From NCBI RefSeq assembly GCF_017873605.1, contig NZ_JAGGKI010000014.1:62001-126000 (forward strand): 64,000 nucleotides of DNA. The letters run 5' to 3'. This document shows positions 9,567-17,266 of this stretch, piece after piece (position 1 is the first letter of the stretch; every line of letters begins with the position of its first letter). Source of the DNA: Paenibacillus lactis (GTDB lineage: Bacteria > Bacillota > Bacilli > Paenibacillales > Paenibacillaceae). The position numbers were made by a program, and so were the translations under genes. A model generated the notes under the pieces. The model was given only the letters and a program-made list of their open reading frames with translations, was not told the DNA's origin and ran no database searches.

Positions 9567-9580
9567 TGATAGCGTTTACA
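9567..9580 (-). promoter_or_regulatory. cre site (CcpA operator) of the importer operon
   Basis: Read on the minus strand it is TGTAAACGCTATCA, which fits the cre consensus TGWAANCGNTNWCA at every position. It lies about 58 bases upstream of the binding-protein start, next to a TACAAT -10-like box, so CcpA binding there would repress the operon. Confidence 0.75.
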
Positions 9581-9752
9581 TAATCCCATAATCCGCAAAC
9601 ATCGTCTAAAATACGCAACCTATTTTGGAGTGGAGAGGAATCCGGGCAGGAACAATTGTAAGAATTCTTTCTCCACGGTTAGGGCAAGATAGGCTTTGGA
9701 ACGGGTCTGGCAAGAAAGCTGTTCCTGTCACCATTTTTCGAGGGAGTGAGCT

Positions 9753-9995
9753 ATGATGGCTAACAAAAACGATCGTAATTCAAAGGTTGATTCTAACCGC
9801 GACACAACCAAGATGGATGTTAACGCTGGAGAAGCTTTGGGCACCGCTGGCGGTGGCGTTGCAGGTGCTGTTGTAGGCTCCGTTCTAGGTCCAATCGGCA
9901 CCATTGCGGGTGGTATCGCTGGTGCAGCATTGGGGAACAAAGCAGGCGAGGCAGCAGACGATAACGGCAAGAATCAAGATACAGAGCGGCGTTAA
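9753..9995 (+). CDS. small glycine-zipper protein
   Basis: An 80-residue protein with a charged, Asn/Asp-rich N-terminus (about 1-27), a central glycine-zipper hairpin made of two short membrane-compatible helices (GTAGGGVAGAVVGSVLGPIG and TIAGGIAGAALGNKAG), and a charged tail. It has no signal peptide. Similar small proteins occur in spore-formers and are usually of unknown function; a stress or spore role is only a guess. A GAGGGAGTGAGCT ribosome site precedes tandem ATG codons at 9753 and 9756. A strong terminator follows at 10077. Confidence 0.7.
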   Translation: MMANKNDRNSKVDSNRDTTKMDVNAGEALGTAGGGVAGAVVGSVLGPIGTIAGGIAGAALGNKAGEAADDNGKNQDTERR

Positions 9996-10076
9996 ACCAG
10001 CCATCTGTACGAGTGAAAAAATAAGAAGAGACCGAGGAATGTCGGCGCTCTTGATCATTTAAGCTGTATTGTAGAA

Positions 10077-10108
10077 AGAACCGCGCTCCCGCGCGGTTCT
10101 TTAATTTT
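10077..10108 (+). terminator. Rho-independent terminator after the glycine-zipper gene
   Basis: Perfect 10-bp stem AGAACCGCGC/GCGCGGTTCT with a TCCC loop and a T-rich tail. Confidence 0.85.
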
Positions 10109-10112
10109 ACAT

Positions 10113-10175
10113 ATAAGCTCGATGTACGTATAAGCTCGATGTACGTATAAGCTCGATGTACGCATAAGTTCGATG
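10113..10175. repeat. 17-bp tandem repeat, about 3.7 copies
   Basis: The unit ATAAGCTCGATGTACGT repeats at 10113, 10130 and 10147 with at most one change, then a partial divergent copy from 10164. It lies between the glycine-zipper terminator and the BlaI-type promoter. The near identity of copies suggests recent expansion. Confidence 0.85.
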
Positions 10176-10199
10176 AAGTCGTACATTCACTCCCTTCGC

Positions 10200-10254
10200 T
10201 TGACATATCACTACATGATGTAGTAGGTTATAATCACTACACAGTGTAGTGATT
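10200..10254 (+). promoter_or_regulatory. BlaI/MecI-type promoter with two palindromic operators
   Basis: TTGACA (10200-10205) and TATAAT (10229-10234) are present, but 23 bases apart, so the true -35 is uncertain. Operator 1 is ACTACAT-G-ATGTAGT (10210-10224). Operator 2 is a perfect 23-bp palindrome (10232-10254) with core CACTACAC-A-GTGTAGTG. Both carry the TACA/TGTA half-sites of BlaI/MecI operators, so the operon is very probably autorepressed. Confidence 0.85.
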
Positions 10255-10296
10255 AAACTCGTTATGGACGCATAACGACGTAAAGAGGTGTTCACC

Positions 10297-10671
10297 GTGA
10301 ACCAGGTTCAAAAATTATCGGATACTGAGATGGAGCTCATGGAGGTGATTTGGGAGTGTACTCCGCCTGTCACATCCACCGAACTACTTGCACTGTTCGC
10401 CGAGAGAGGGAAGGAATGGAAGGCGCAGACCATTTCCACCTTCTTATCGCGCTTGGTGGACAAAGGGGCACTAACGGCTACGAGGCATGGACGGACGAAT
10501 AAATATACGCCTCGCATTTCGCCTGAAGATTATAAGCTCATGGAAACGCAGCATGTTCTGGACGGATTATATCAAGGCTCGGTTAAAAATCTAATTTCAG
10601 CTTTGTATGACGGCGATAAGCTTTCAGATGAAGATATCGCAGAGCTGAAGCAATGGTTCTCGGAAAAGTAG
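10297..10671 (+). CDS. BlaI/MecI/CopY family transcriptional repressor
   Basis: A 124-residue winged-helix repressor. It starts NQVQKLSDTEMELMEVIWE and continues with the family pattern WKAQTISTFLSRLVDKGALT (recognition helix and wing), then a C-terminal dimerisation tail. I chose the GTG at 10297 because AGAGGTG lies six bases upstream; an in-frame GTG at 10288 is inside that site. It binds DNA as a dimer and is normally inactivated by proteolysis triggered by its M56 membrane partner, encoded six bases downstream. Two matching operators sit upstream. Confidence 0.92.
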   Translation: MNQVQKLSDTEMELMEVIWECTPPVTSTELLALFAERGKEWKAQTISTFLSRLVDKGALTATRHGRTNKYTPRISPEDYKLMETQHVLDGLYQGSVKNLISALYDGDKLSDEDIAELKQWFSEK

Positions 10672-10676
10672 GGGGC

Positions 10677-12203
10677 ATGATGAATACGATTCTCCAAATG
10701 CTGTTTACCCTTACCGTTGCTGGAAGTGCCGTCGTAGCCTGCATACTATTGCTGCGGACCGTATCCGCCAATGCCTTTCCTGCAAAGTGGCGCTATGGAA
10801 TGAGCAAAATGGCGGTAGGCTTTTATCTTGTACCCGTAGCCCTTGGCATTCAGTGGATCTCGCCGTTGTTTACATTCAATGCAACAGCAACCGCTCCCAC
10901 CGCGAACGAGCTGTCTTCAACTGTGCAGCATGCGCTGCCTGGTCCATATTCGGCAGTTCATCCGAAGCTGCTTGTCCCGGAACTGACCCTGTCAGCAACC
11001 GCGGCCGTTGTACTTATTGTCTTATGGGCATTCGGCGCTATAGCTTTTGCTGCATGGCAGATGTATTGTTATCGCAGATTTTTAATGAAACTAGAACCAA
11101 CCCGTACGATCGCTCCGGAAAGCAGCGAAGCAGCCAAACAGCTCGCTTTCGTCAGGGAAGCCCTTGGCGTGAAAAGCAGCGTCAGGCTTGCCTACAGCCC
11201 CATCGTTCGGAGTCCCGTTCTCGTCGGCCTATGGAGACCAACCATTTATCTCCCTATAGAGAATACCGTTAACCTGGACATGGTGATTCGTCATGAGTTG
11301 GTCCATCTGAAACGGAAGGATCTATGGATCAAAGCGTTCACGCTCGGAGCAAGCGCCTTGCACTGGTTTAATCCCTTGGTGCACATCCTTCGCAAGGATA
11401 TTCATCTTTGGAGCGAGCTGTCCTGTGATGAAGAAGTCGTAAAAGAGATGTCTCATGCCCAGCGAAAACGCTATGGGGAGACGATCTTAAGCGTCATGGC
11501 AGGATCAAGGAATTTGCCCGTGCAATTTTGTGCCTCCTTATCCGGTGACGGCAAACAATTGAAAAGGAGATTGATGATGATGCTTAATGTAAAGAAGCCT
11601 AAAAAGAAAACAGTGTATCTCACCATAACAGCGTTGTTTTTAGTGGGTGCAATTAGCACATCCGCAGCGGCATGGGCGTCTGGCAATTCGCCCAAAGTCG
11701 TTGGCAATGAGGAAAGCCGGCCGGAAGCTAAACCAAGCGAAGCGGCCCCTAAAGCGGCGCCTTCTGAAGCCGTAGCTGGCAATGAAGGGAACCAAGTTGT
11801 AACTTATCCCAAAGAAGCTGCCCCTGCCCCTAGAGAAGTCGTCGTTGAGAATGAAGGAAATCATGTTGTAACTCTTCCCAAAGAAGCTGCCCCTATGGCG
11901 GTCATTGTCGAAAATAGAGGAAGCGATGTTGTAGCTGCTCCAATAGAAGCTGCTCCTAGGGGAGCTGTCGTTGAGAAAACAGGGAACCAGGTTGTAACCT
12001 ATCCAACAGAAGCTGCCCCGGCGGAAGCCGGCGTTCAGAATGAAGGAAGCCAGGTTGTAGCTCCTCCTAAAGAAGCAGCTCCTTCGGAGGCGGTCGTAAG
12101 TGAAGGGAACCAAGTTGTTGCTCCTTCAACAGAAGCTCGACCTGCCAAGGAGGGTTATAAGCTGCAGCCAAACGAGGCCCCACGGGAAATTCCGTCACGC
12201 TAA
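10677..12203 (+). CDS. BlaR1-like M56 family membrane metallopeptidase with repeat tail
   Basis: A 508-residue protein: N-terminal membrane helices (about 5-100), a peptidase M56 region with the zinc motif HELVH (in VIRHELVHLKRKDLW) and downstream LWSELSCDEEVV, a last membrane helix (about 310-335), then a Pro/Ala/Glu-rich extracytoplasmic tail. The tail has six copies of a core like GNQVVTYPKEAAP spaced 23-24 residues. True BlaR1/MecR1 end in a penicillin-binding sensor domain with SxxK; that domain is absent here. It presumably cleaves or triggers cleavage of the upstream repressor in response to an unknown envelope signal. ATG 10677 has a GGGGG ribosome site. Confidence 0.88.
   Translation: MMNTILQMLFTLTVAGSAVVACILLLRTVSANAFPAKWRYGMSKMAVGFYLVPVALGIQWISPLFTFNATATAPTANELSSTVQHALPGPYSAVHPKLLVPELTLSATAAVVLIVLWAFGAIAFAAWQMYCYRRFLMKLEPTRTIAPESSEAAKQLAFVREALGVKSSVRLAYSPIVRSPVLVGLWRPTIYLPIENTVNLDMVIRHELVHLKRKDLWIKAFTLGASALHWFNPLVHILRKDIHLWSELSCDEEVVKEMSHAQRKRYGETILSVMAGSRNLPVQFCASLSGDGKQLKRRLMMMLNVKKPKKKTVYLTITALFLVGAISTSAAAWASGNSPKVVGNEESRPEAKPSEAAPKAAPSEAVAGNEGNQVVTYPKEAAPAPREVVVENEGNHVVTLPKEAAPMAVIVENRGSDVVAAPIEAAPRGAVVEKTGNQVVTYPTEAAPAEAGVQNEGSQVVAPPKEAAPSEAVVSEGNQVVAPSTEARPAKEGYKLQPNEAPREIPSR
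11780..12147 (+). repeat. Coding repeat: six 69-72-bp units in the M56 protein tail
   Basis: Core peptide variants are GNQVVTYPKEAAP, GNHVVTLPKEAAP, GSDVVAAPIEAAP, GNQVVTYPTEAAP, GSQVVAPPKEAAP and GNQVVAPSTEARP. Copies differ by substitutions at both synonymous and replacement positions while keeping the VV..P.EA.P skeleton, so the repeat is kept as protein. Confidence 0.85.
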
Positions 12204-12298
12204 GATTCATGACACTTGAAGAGCTTGCTGAGTATGTTTGATACTGATAAGTGGCGCATTCCAATATATACGGTGAACGTTAATTCGAGCAAAATGAG

Positions 12299-12324
12299 AG
12301 AAGAGGGGGCCCCCTCTTCTTTTT
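12299..12324 (+). terminator. Rho-independent terminator of the BlaI/M56 operon
   Basis: Uninterrupted palindrome (12299-12320) with arms AGAAGAGGGGG and CCCCCTCTTCT, then a T-rich run. Confidence 0.8.
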
Positions 12325-12352
12325 ACTTTATACAGAATGGCATCAGATTAAT

Positions 12353-12386
12353 ATTTACAGCTGTAGCTGTAGTTGTAGCTGTAAAT
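12353..12386. promoter_or_regulatory. Inverted repeat with internal GCTGTA repeats upstream of the radical SAM gene
   Basis: Arms ATTTACAGCT (12353-12362) and AGCTGTAAAT (12377-12386) flank a run of GTAGCTGTAGTTGT. It lies about 90 bases upstream of the radical SAM start and could be an operator or leader hairpin. No regulator is identified. Confidence 0.4.
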
Positions 12387-12478
12387 GCCAGCCTATGGTA
12401 CGATGTGGATGATTGATAGCTAGCAAACTAGCAGATCATCATCATGCGATCATAAACATCTGGATAGGGGATAAGATC

Positions 12479-13354
12479 TTGAAGAAATTTAAGAAGGTTT
12501 ACATAGAAATTACGAGTATTTGCAATCTGGCCTGCACGTTCTGCCCGCCTACGGAGCGTAAGGCCAACTTTATTAAGGTGGAGGACTTCGCGAGAAGATT
12601 GGACGAGATCAAGCCGCATACGAGTTACATTTATCTGCATGTGAAGGGGGAGCCCCTGCTTCATCCGAAGATCGATCAGCTGCTGGATGTTAGCCATGAA
12701 AAAGGGTTCAAGGTCAACATCACGACCAACGGCACGCTGATCGCCAAGAACCGGCATAAGCTGCTGGGCAAGCCGGCCTTAAGGCAGATGAACTTCTCGC
12801 TCCACAGCTTTGACGGCCATGTCGGCTCCACGGACCGTGAGGGATATTTGCGGGACATTCTCTCTTTCGTACGGGATGCCAAGGAGCATAATGTGATCTT
12901 CTCCTTCCGCTTGTGGAATTTGACGCAGGACAACCAAACGAACCTGGAGAAGCAGCGAAACCGCCAGACGCTTGAAATTTTGGAGAAGGAATTTAATCTC
13001 GACTACCGCATCGAGGAAAAGGTGGAGCCCGGCGGTGGCGTGAAGGTGGCCGAGAACGTCTACCTGAACCAGGACTACGAATTCCAATGGCCAAGCCTGT
13101 CGGCACCTGAGGATGACGGCAAAGGCTTCTGTCATGCGCTTCGCAGCCAGGCCGCCATTCTCGTGGACGGGACGGTCGTGCCGTGCTGTCTGGACGGGGA
13201 AGGCGTCATTAATTTGGGTAATATCCACCGAACGTCGTTCTCGGATATCGTTGACGGGGAGCGGGCCAACAACCTTGTGGATGGATTTTCGCGCCGGGAA
13301 GCCGTCGAGGAGCTATGCCGAAAATGCGGGTATCGGCAGAGATTTGGGGCGTAA
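12479..13354 (+). CDS. radical SAM/SPASM domain protein
   Basis: A 291-residue enzyme. The radical SAM [4Fe-4S] motif CNLACTFC (CxxxCxxC) lies at about residues 14-21, followed by HVKGEPLLHP and NITTNGTLI, typical of the TIM-barrel core. The C-terminus carries a SPASM-like auxiliary cluster region (CHALR...VPCCLDG...CRKCGY). I prefer the TTG at 12479, seven bases after GGATAGGGGAT, giving an N-terminus MKKFKKVYIEITSICN; an alternative in-frame start lies at 12413. SPASM enzymes often modify peptides, but no precursor peptide is visible nearby, so the substrate is unknown. Confidence 0.85.
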   Translation: MKKFKKVYIEITSICNLACTFCPPTERKANFIKVEDFARRLDEIKPHTSYIYLHVKGEPLLHPKIDQLLDVSHEKGFKVNITTNGTLIAKNRHKLLGKPALRQMNFSLHSFDGHVGSTDREGYLRDILSFVRDAKEHNVIFSFRLWNLTQDNQTNLEKQRNRQTLEILEKEFNLDYRIEEKVEPGGGVKVAENVYLNQDYEFQWPSLSAPEDDGKGFCHALRSQAAILVDGTVVPCCLDGEGVINLGNIHRTSFSDIVDGERANNLVDGFSRREAVEELCRKCGYRQRFGA

Positions 13355-13392
13355 TCTGACTGCATATAAAAGCGATTGATCGGGGCTGCGCG

Positions 13393-13695
13393 CTAAGGCA
13401 TCAGCATATTGTAATTAAAAAAACGATCCATAACAGGATCGTTTTGTATATACGTGAGGTCCATCTCGACGTTTAGCTTTTCTCTTGTGATTTGGTTAAC
13501 TGCCTCCACGACCTCGGCGGTATCTTTCTTGTTATTGCCCATTATGACAACGTTAAGCTTTACGAGCTCCTTTTCTTTCAAATCTCCTTCAGCGACAGGT
13601 CCAGAATCGTTCTTGGCGCCGGAACCGGAATCTTTGCCTCCGCAAGCGGCAAGGATCATCGAAAGCGCTAACATGATGACGAGCCCGCATGACAA
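13393..13695 (-). pseudogene. 5' remnant of an extracellular solute-binding lipoprotein gene
   Basis: The open frame encodes 100 residues: a signal peptide with lipobox (SMILAACGG), a Gly/Ser/Asn linker, and the start of an LplA-like sugar-binding protein (KLNVVIMGNNKKDTAEVVEA, then VEMDLTYIQ). Full proteins of this family are about 500 residues. Similarity stops after YIQ, where the frame runs into the terminator hairpin of the radical SAM gene (13417-13448). The 5' end abuts the ATG of the sugar isomerase gene at 13689. Both ends look like rearrangement junctions, so I call it a leftover fragment. Confidence 0.7.
13417..13448. terminator. Bidirectional hairpin terminator after the radical SAM gene
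   Basis: Stem AAAACGATCC/GGATCGTTTT, loop ATAACA, with A and T tracts on both sides. Confidence 0.7.
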
Positions 13696-14444
13696 ATCTG
13701 AAGGTTGCGTTACAGTTGTATACTTTGAGGGATTACGATCAGGAGGATTTCGCTGCGAAGCTTGGAAAGGTAAGGGAGGCCGGCTATGACGGCGTTGAAT
13801 TCGTAGGATTTGCCGATATTTCGGCAGAAGCGATGAAGGCGATGCTCGAGAAGTCAGGACTGGAAGCCATGGGCAGCCATACCCGAGTGGAGGAGCTGAT
13901 GGATCATCTGGACGAGGTTATTGCTTACAATCAAGTGATCGGCTCGTCCTATATCGTGATCCCGTACTATAAGATTGAATCGATGGAAGACGTACATAGC
14001 CTGGTCGATATTGTGAAAGAGATGGGTCCGAAAATCAAGGCTGCCGGCATGGATCTTCTATATCATAACCATTACCATGAGTTTACGAATGAGTTCGGAG
14101 ACAAGCCGATATTGGAGATGCTGCGAGAAGCAACAACGGAAGCAGAGCTGGGCTTTGAAATCGATATGTTCTGGACGACGCATGCTGACCGTGAGCCGGT
14201 GGGGGTTATGGAACACTTCGGTTCCCGCTGCAAGACCGTTCACGTGAAGGACATGGTAAATAAAGAAGGTAAAGAGATGACCGAGGTAGGAACGGGCATC
14301 CTTGATCTGAAAGGCATTATCGAAAAGGCCAAGTCCTTGGGTTACAAGTGGGTCGTTGTTGAGCAGGATCGCATCAAGATCGATGGCTATGAGAGTGTCA
14401 AGATTTCGCTTGATCATGTGAAAGCAATGCTGGAGGATCATTAA
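13689..14444 (+). CDS. sugar phosphate isomerase/epimerase (AP endonuclease 2-like TIM barrel)
   Basis: A 251-residue TIM-barrel protein of the xylose isomerase-like superfamily. Hallmarks are VALQLYTLRDYD at strand 1, GYDGVEFVGFADIS, the metal-ligand region LLYHNHYHEF, and EIDMFWTTHAD followed by CKTVHVKDM. The length is normal and the N-terminus looks complete. The promoter region has been replaced: the sequence immediately upstream of the ATG is the reverse complement of a truncated lipoprotein gene, and only a weak ACGAG ribosome site is visible. Expression may therefore be reduced. Substrate unknown; relatives act on inositol- or sugar-derived ketoses. Confidence 0.87.
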   Translation: MTNLKVALQLYTLRDYDQEDFAAKLGKVREAGYDGVEFVGFADISAEAMKAMLEKSGLEAMGSHTRVEELMDHLDEVIAYNQVIGSSYIVIPYYKIESMEDVHSLVDIVKEMGPKIKAAGMDLLYHNHYHEFTNEFGDKPILEMLREATTEAELGFEIDMFWTTHADREPVGVMEHFGSRCKTVHVKDMVNKEGKEMTEVGTGILDLKGIIEKAKSLGYKWVVVEQDRIKIDGYESVKISLDHVKAMLEDH

Positions 14445-14501
14445 GGTTAGGTAAAAGCTATATCAACAGTTCGGGGATCGCCAACAGCATAGCCGGACTT
14501 C

Positions 14502-14532
14502 AAGAGGCGGAGATAAATTCCGCTTCTTTTTT
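14502..14532 (+). terminator. Rho-independent terminator after the sugar isomerase gene
   Basis: Stem AGAGGCGGA/TCCGCTTCT (one G-U pair) with loop GATAAAT and a six-T run. Confidence 0.8.
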
Positions 14533-14600
14533 CATGCCGATCTGTGGTATCGTTATGTGTTATGACTTAAATTTCAGGTATTCACCATAAAGGAGACCCC

Positions 14601-16073
14601 ATGACATTTCAAGATTTAAATATATCCCCGATCATTCTCAAGGCGCTGGCCAAGGAGAATTACAAGACGCCGACGCCTATTCAGGCTCAGGCCATCCCGG
14701 CTGTGTTAGCCGGCAGAGATTTGCTTGGCTGTGCCCAAACCGGGACAGGGAAGACCGCTGCTTTTTCGGTACCGATGATCCAGCTGTTAAACGAACAGCC
14801 TCCTAAACCAGGTATGGGACGCCGCATTCGCGCGCTGGTGTTGTCGCCGACTCGCGAGCTTGCCCTGCAAATTTCGGATAACGTCAAAGCTTATAGCCAG
14901 TTTACGAAGCTGCGTTCGACCGCAATTGTCGGTGGCGTTTCGCAAAAAACGCAGGAGCGGGCCCTTCAGCAAGGAGCGGACATTCTCATCGCCACCCCGG
15001 GCAGACTTATCGATCTCATAAATCAGAAGCACGTCGATCTGCAGCATGTGGAGATTTTGGTGCTGGATGAAGCTGACCGTATGCTGGATATGGGCTTTAT
15101 TCATGACGTGAAGCGGATCATCGCCAAAATGCCGAGCAAAAAACAAACGCTCTTCTTCTCGGCAACGATGCCTTCAGAAATCACCCAGCTGGTCAAAACA
15201 CTACTGCATAATCCCGTGAAAGTAGAGATTACCCCGGTTTCCTCTACGGCCGAGCGTATCGTGCAATCCGTGTACCTGCTGGAAACGGGGAGTAAGCAGA
15301 AGCAATTGAACGAGCTGCTGAAGGATCCATCGATTGCATCCGCATTGGTCTTTACCCGTACGAAACGCGGAGCTGACCGGGTTGCGCGCGGTCTGAACAA
15401 GGTGAATATTACGGCTCAGGCCATTCACGGCGACAAATCGCAAACCAGCCGTCAGAACGCACTTAATAATTTCAAAAGCGGCGAGACGCGGGTATTGGTG
15501 GCAACGGATATCGCCGCGCGAGGCATTGATATCGACGAGCTGTCACATGTCATTAACTTCAACCTCCCGAATATCCCCGAAACGTATGTTCACCGGATTG
15601 GCCGAACAGGGCGCGCGGGGCTGAGTGGAACGGCAATTTCGTTCTGTGAAGTGGACGAGGTGCCTTTGCTCCGGGATATAGAGAAGTTAATCGGAAAGTC
15701 CATTCCGGAAGTGAAGGATCATGCCTATCCGATGTCCGGCTCATTAAGAGCCGCCAAGGTAGACCAATCCCCGAAATCGGGCTCGGCCAAGCCCGGCCAA
15801 GCTAAGTCGGCAGCAGTCAGACCTGCTAAACCGAAAGCTGATACCACTCGCAAGCCAAAGACCGACAAGGCTCGTAAACCGAAATCAGACGCGGCTCGCG
15901 ATTCGAGCACGAATTCGCCACGTAAGCCGAAAGCGGAGGCAGTTAATAATCCGTATTTAGAGATGGCACGTAAGCTGAAGTCGGAAGCTGCTCTGAACCC
16001 TAAGGATGGCCAAGCCCGTAAGCGCAAGTCCGATGGATTCAAAAAGGGAAGCAAGACGGGCAGATCCTCGTAA
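14601..16073 (+). CDS. DEAD-box ATP-dependent RNA helicase (RhlE-like)
   Basis: A 490-residue helicase with the complete motif set: Q motif around TPIQAQAIP, motif I AQTGTGKT, Ib TPGR, II DEAD, III SAT, then VATDIAARGIDI and HRIGRTGRAG in the second RecA domain. Residues about 375-490 form a Lys/Arg/Pro-rich tail with repeated RKPK elements, likely an RNA-binding or ribosome-associating extension. It probably remodels structured RNA during ribosome assembly or cold growth. AAAGGAG lies five bases before the ATG. Monocistronic by layout. Confidence 0.93.
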   Translation: MTFQDLNISPIILKALAKENYKTPTPIQAQAIPAVLAGRDLLGCAQTGTGKTAAFSVPMIQLLNEQPPKPGMGRRIRALVLSPTRELALQISDNVKAYSQFTKLRSTAIVGGVSQKTQERALQQGADILIATPGRLIDLINQKHVDLQHVEILVLDEADRMLDMGFIHDVKRIIAKMPSKKQTLFFSATMPSEITQLVKTLLHNPVKVEITPVSSTAERIVQSVYLLETGSKQKQLNELLKDPSIASALVFTRTKRGADRVARGLNKVNITAQAIHGDKSQTSRQNALNNFKSGETRVLVATDIAARGIDIDELSHVINFNLPNIPETYVHRIGRTGRAGLSGTAISFCEVDEVPLLRDIEKLIGKSIPEVKDHAYPMSGSLRAAKVDQSPKSGSAKPGQAKSAAVRPAKPKADTTRKPKTDKARKPKSDAARDSSTNSPRKPKAEAVNNPYLEMARKLKSEAALNPKDGQARKRKSDGFKKGSKTGRSS

Positions 16074-16200
16074 GCAGAAATAACGTATGGGGGATGATTT
16101 CATAGGCGACAGCCATCCGGGCATACTCCAAACCACGCATCGTGCGAACGATGTATACGGGCATTCCCGGCATTTCTGACAATCCCCCTAATAGAAAGCA

Positions 16201-16245
16201 CCCTGTCTCACTTTGTTGAGAATGACCCCCGTTTGTGAGACAGGG
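16201..16245. repeat. Inverted repeat, 11-bp perfect arms
   Basis: CCCTGTCTCAC (16201-16211) pairs with GTGAGACAGGG (16235-16245) across a 23-base loop, downstream of the helicase gene. It has no U-tract. It could be a transcript-stabilising hairpin or a relic of a mobile-element end. Confidence 0.5.
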
Positions 16246-16272
16246 ATCAAAACGCCTTGCAAGTTTAAGCAG

Positions 16273-16308
16273 CCAGTCGCCGTAAATTATTCGGTGACTG
16301 GTTATTTA
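16273..16308 (+). terminator. Probable terminator downstream of the helicase gene
   Basis: Stem CCAGTCGCCG/CGGTGACTGG (one G-U pair), nine-base loop, followed by TTATTTAGTTT. Confidence 0.6.
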
Positions 16309-16416
16309 GTTTCGTTTGAATGGGAGACTAACGATGATGCATCCTAACAATTTTGGAACAATAGCAATATTCCAGCGTATATACAGGAAATGATGCGGGA
16401 TGTAGTGGGAAAGGCA

Positions 16417-16537
16417 ATGAGCAAGGACAAACGGTCGTACTGGGGACTAGCTATGGGCTTTTCATAGGCGTCATCTTGGGTTGGATTATGGATAATTTTA
16501 TTTCTGGCATTTCGATTGGGATCGTGTTCGGATATCA
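16417..16537 (+). pseudogene. Frameshifted small membrane protein gene remnant
   Basis: The ATG at 16417 begins MSKDKRSYWGLAMG and then hits a stop at TTTTCATAG. Shifting one base at about 16456-16462 continues as LFIGVILGWIMDN, then FISGISIGIVFGYHY, a hydrophobic helix pair. Together this resembles the roughly 45-residue membrane proteins common in bacilli. The 3' end runs into the convergent lipoprotein gene, so a native stop is also missing. Single-base indel plus truncation fits decay; a sequencing error cannot be excluded. Confidence 0.5.
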
Positions 16538-17266
16538 TTATCGAACAATTTCATGTAGTTTCCCACCTTTTACAATCCAATTCGTAGTACCCACTACAAA
16601 TGTATTGGCTTCATTGTCATAAGTTACTTCCTGAACTCCCAGCGTTTCATTTAGGTTTGTTACAACAGTATGAGAAGGCTCTAGTTTGTAAATTGAAGTT
16701 TGAGCAATCGTACCAACGGTAGCGACAATTTCCTTGATGCCATCCTTGTCAACGTCAGCTTCCACGGTATGTGCTTCAATTCGCATGACTTTTGGAGAAT
16801 TCGTATTTACATCAATGTAGTCGCTAATCGGACAGTTTGCTCCGCATACGCCATTGACTTTTATATAGTTTTTGCCGAACGCATCTACTTGTCTAACTGT
16901 AAACAGTTCAGTATTTTGTGCAGAGTAGCCAACCTGACCGATCTCGAATCGATTTGTTCCCAGCTGTATAGCTGCGTTAACCTCTCCATGATCTCGATTT
17001 TTATGATAAAAATACACGGTGTAGTCACCGATCTTTTGTGTAAGTATGCTATTGGTTAGTTGCTTTGCAGTTAGTTCCATTAGCGGCTTCTCTATGTCAG
17101 CAATTTCAAAACTTAAGGTATATTGCTGAGCTTCATTGGTGTCTGTGTTCAACCCATGGATATCGGATTCATAAAGTGTTGAATTCATTGCGGGGACGTC
17201 AGATGCTTGATTGCAACCTGCGAGAAGACATAGTGCGGTTAAGATTGTAAATCTTAGTTTCTTCAT
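16538..17266 (-). CDS. hypothetical lipoprotein
   Basis: A 242-residue secreted lipoprotein. The signal peptide MKKLRFTILTALCLLAGC ends in lipobox LLAGC. The mature part is beta-rich, with one Cys pair candidate (GVCGANC) and an EADVDKDGIKEIVA segment reminiscent of FG-GAP or calcium-binding loops. I do not recognise the family. An AGAAGGGATG ribosome site supports the start. Its local base composition is more AT-rich than the flanks and it overlaps the end of a decayed gene, so it may be a later arrival. Confidence 0.75.
   Translation of the reverse strand: MKKLRFTILTALCLLAGCNQASDVPAMNSTLYESDIHGLNTDTNEAQQYTLSFEIADIEKPLMELTAKQLTNSILTQKIGDYTVYFYHKNRDHGEVNAAIQLGTNRFEIGQVGYSAQNTELFTVRQVDAFGKNYIKVNGVCGANCPISDYIDVNTNSPKVMRIEAHTVEADVDKDGIKEIVATVGTIAQTSIYKLEPSHTVVTNLNETLGVQEVTYDNEANTFVVGTTNWIVKGGKLHEIVR

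Noticed and set aside
10297-12203. Calling the BlaI/M56 pair a beta-lactam resistance system
   Set aside because: The penicillin-sensing domain and any beta-lactamase or PBP2a-type gene are missing.
12216-12416. 66-codon frame after the M56 gene
   Set aside because: It runs through the terminator palindrome and the GCTGTA dyad and has no ribosome site.
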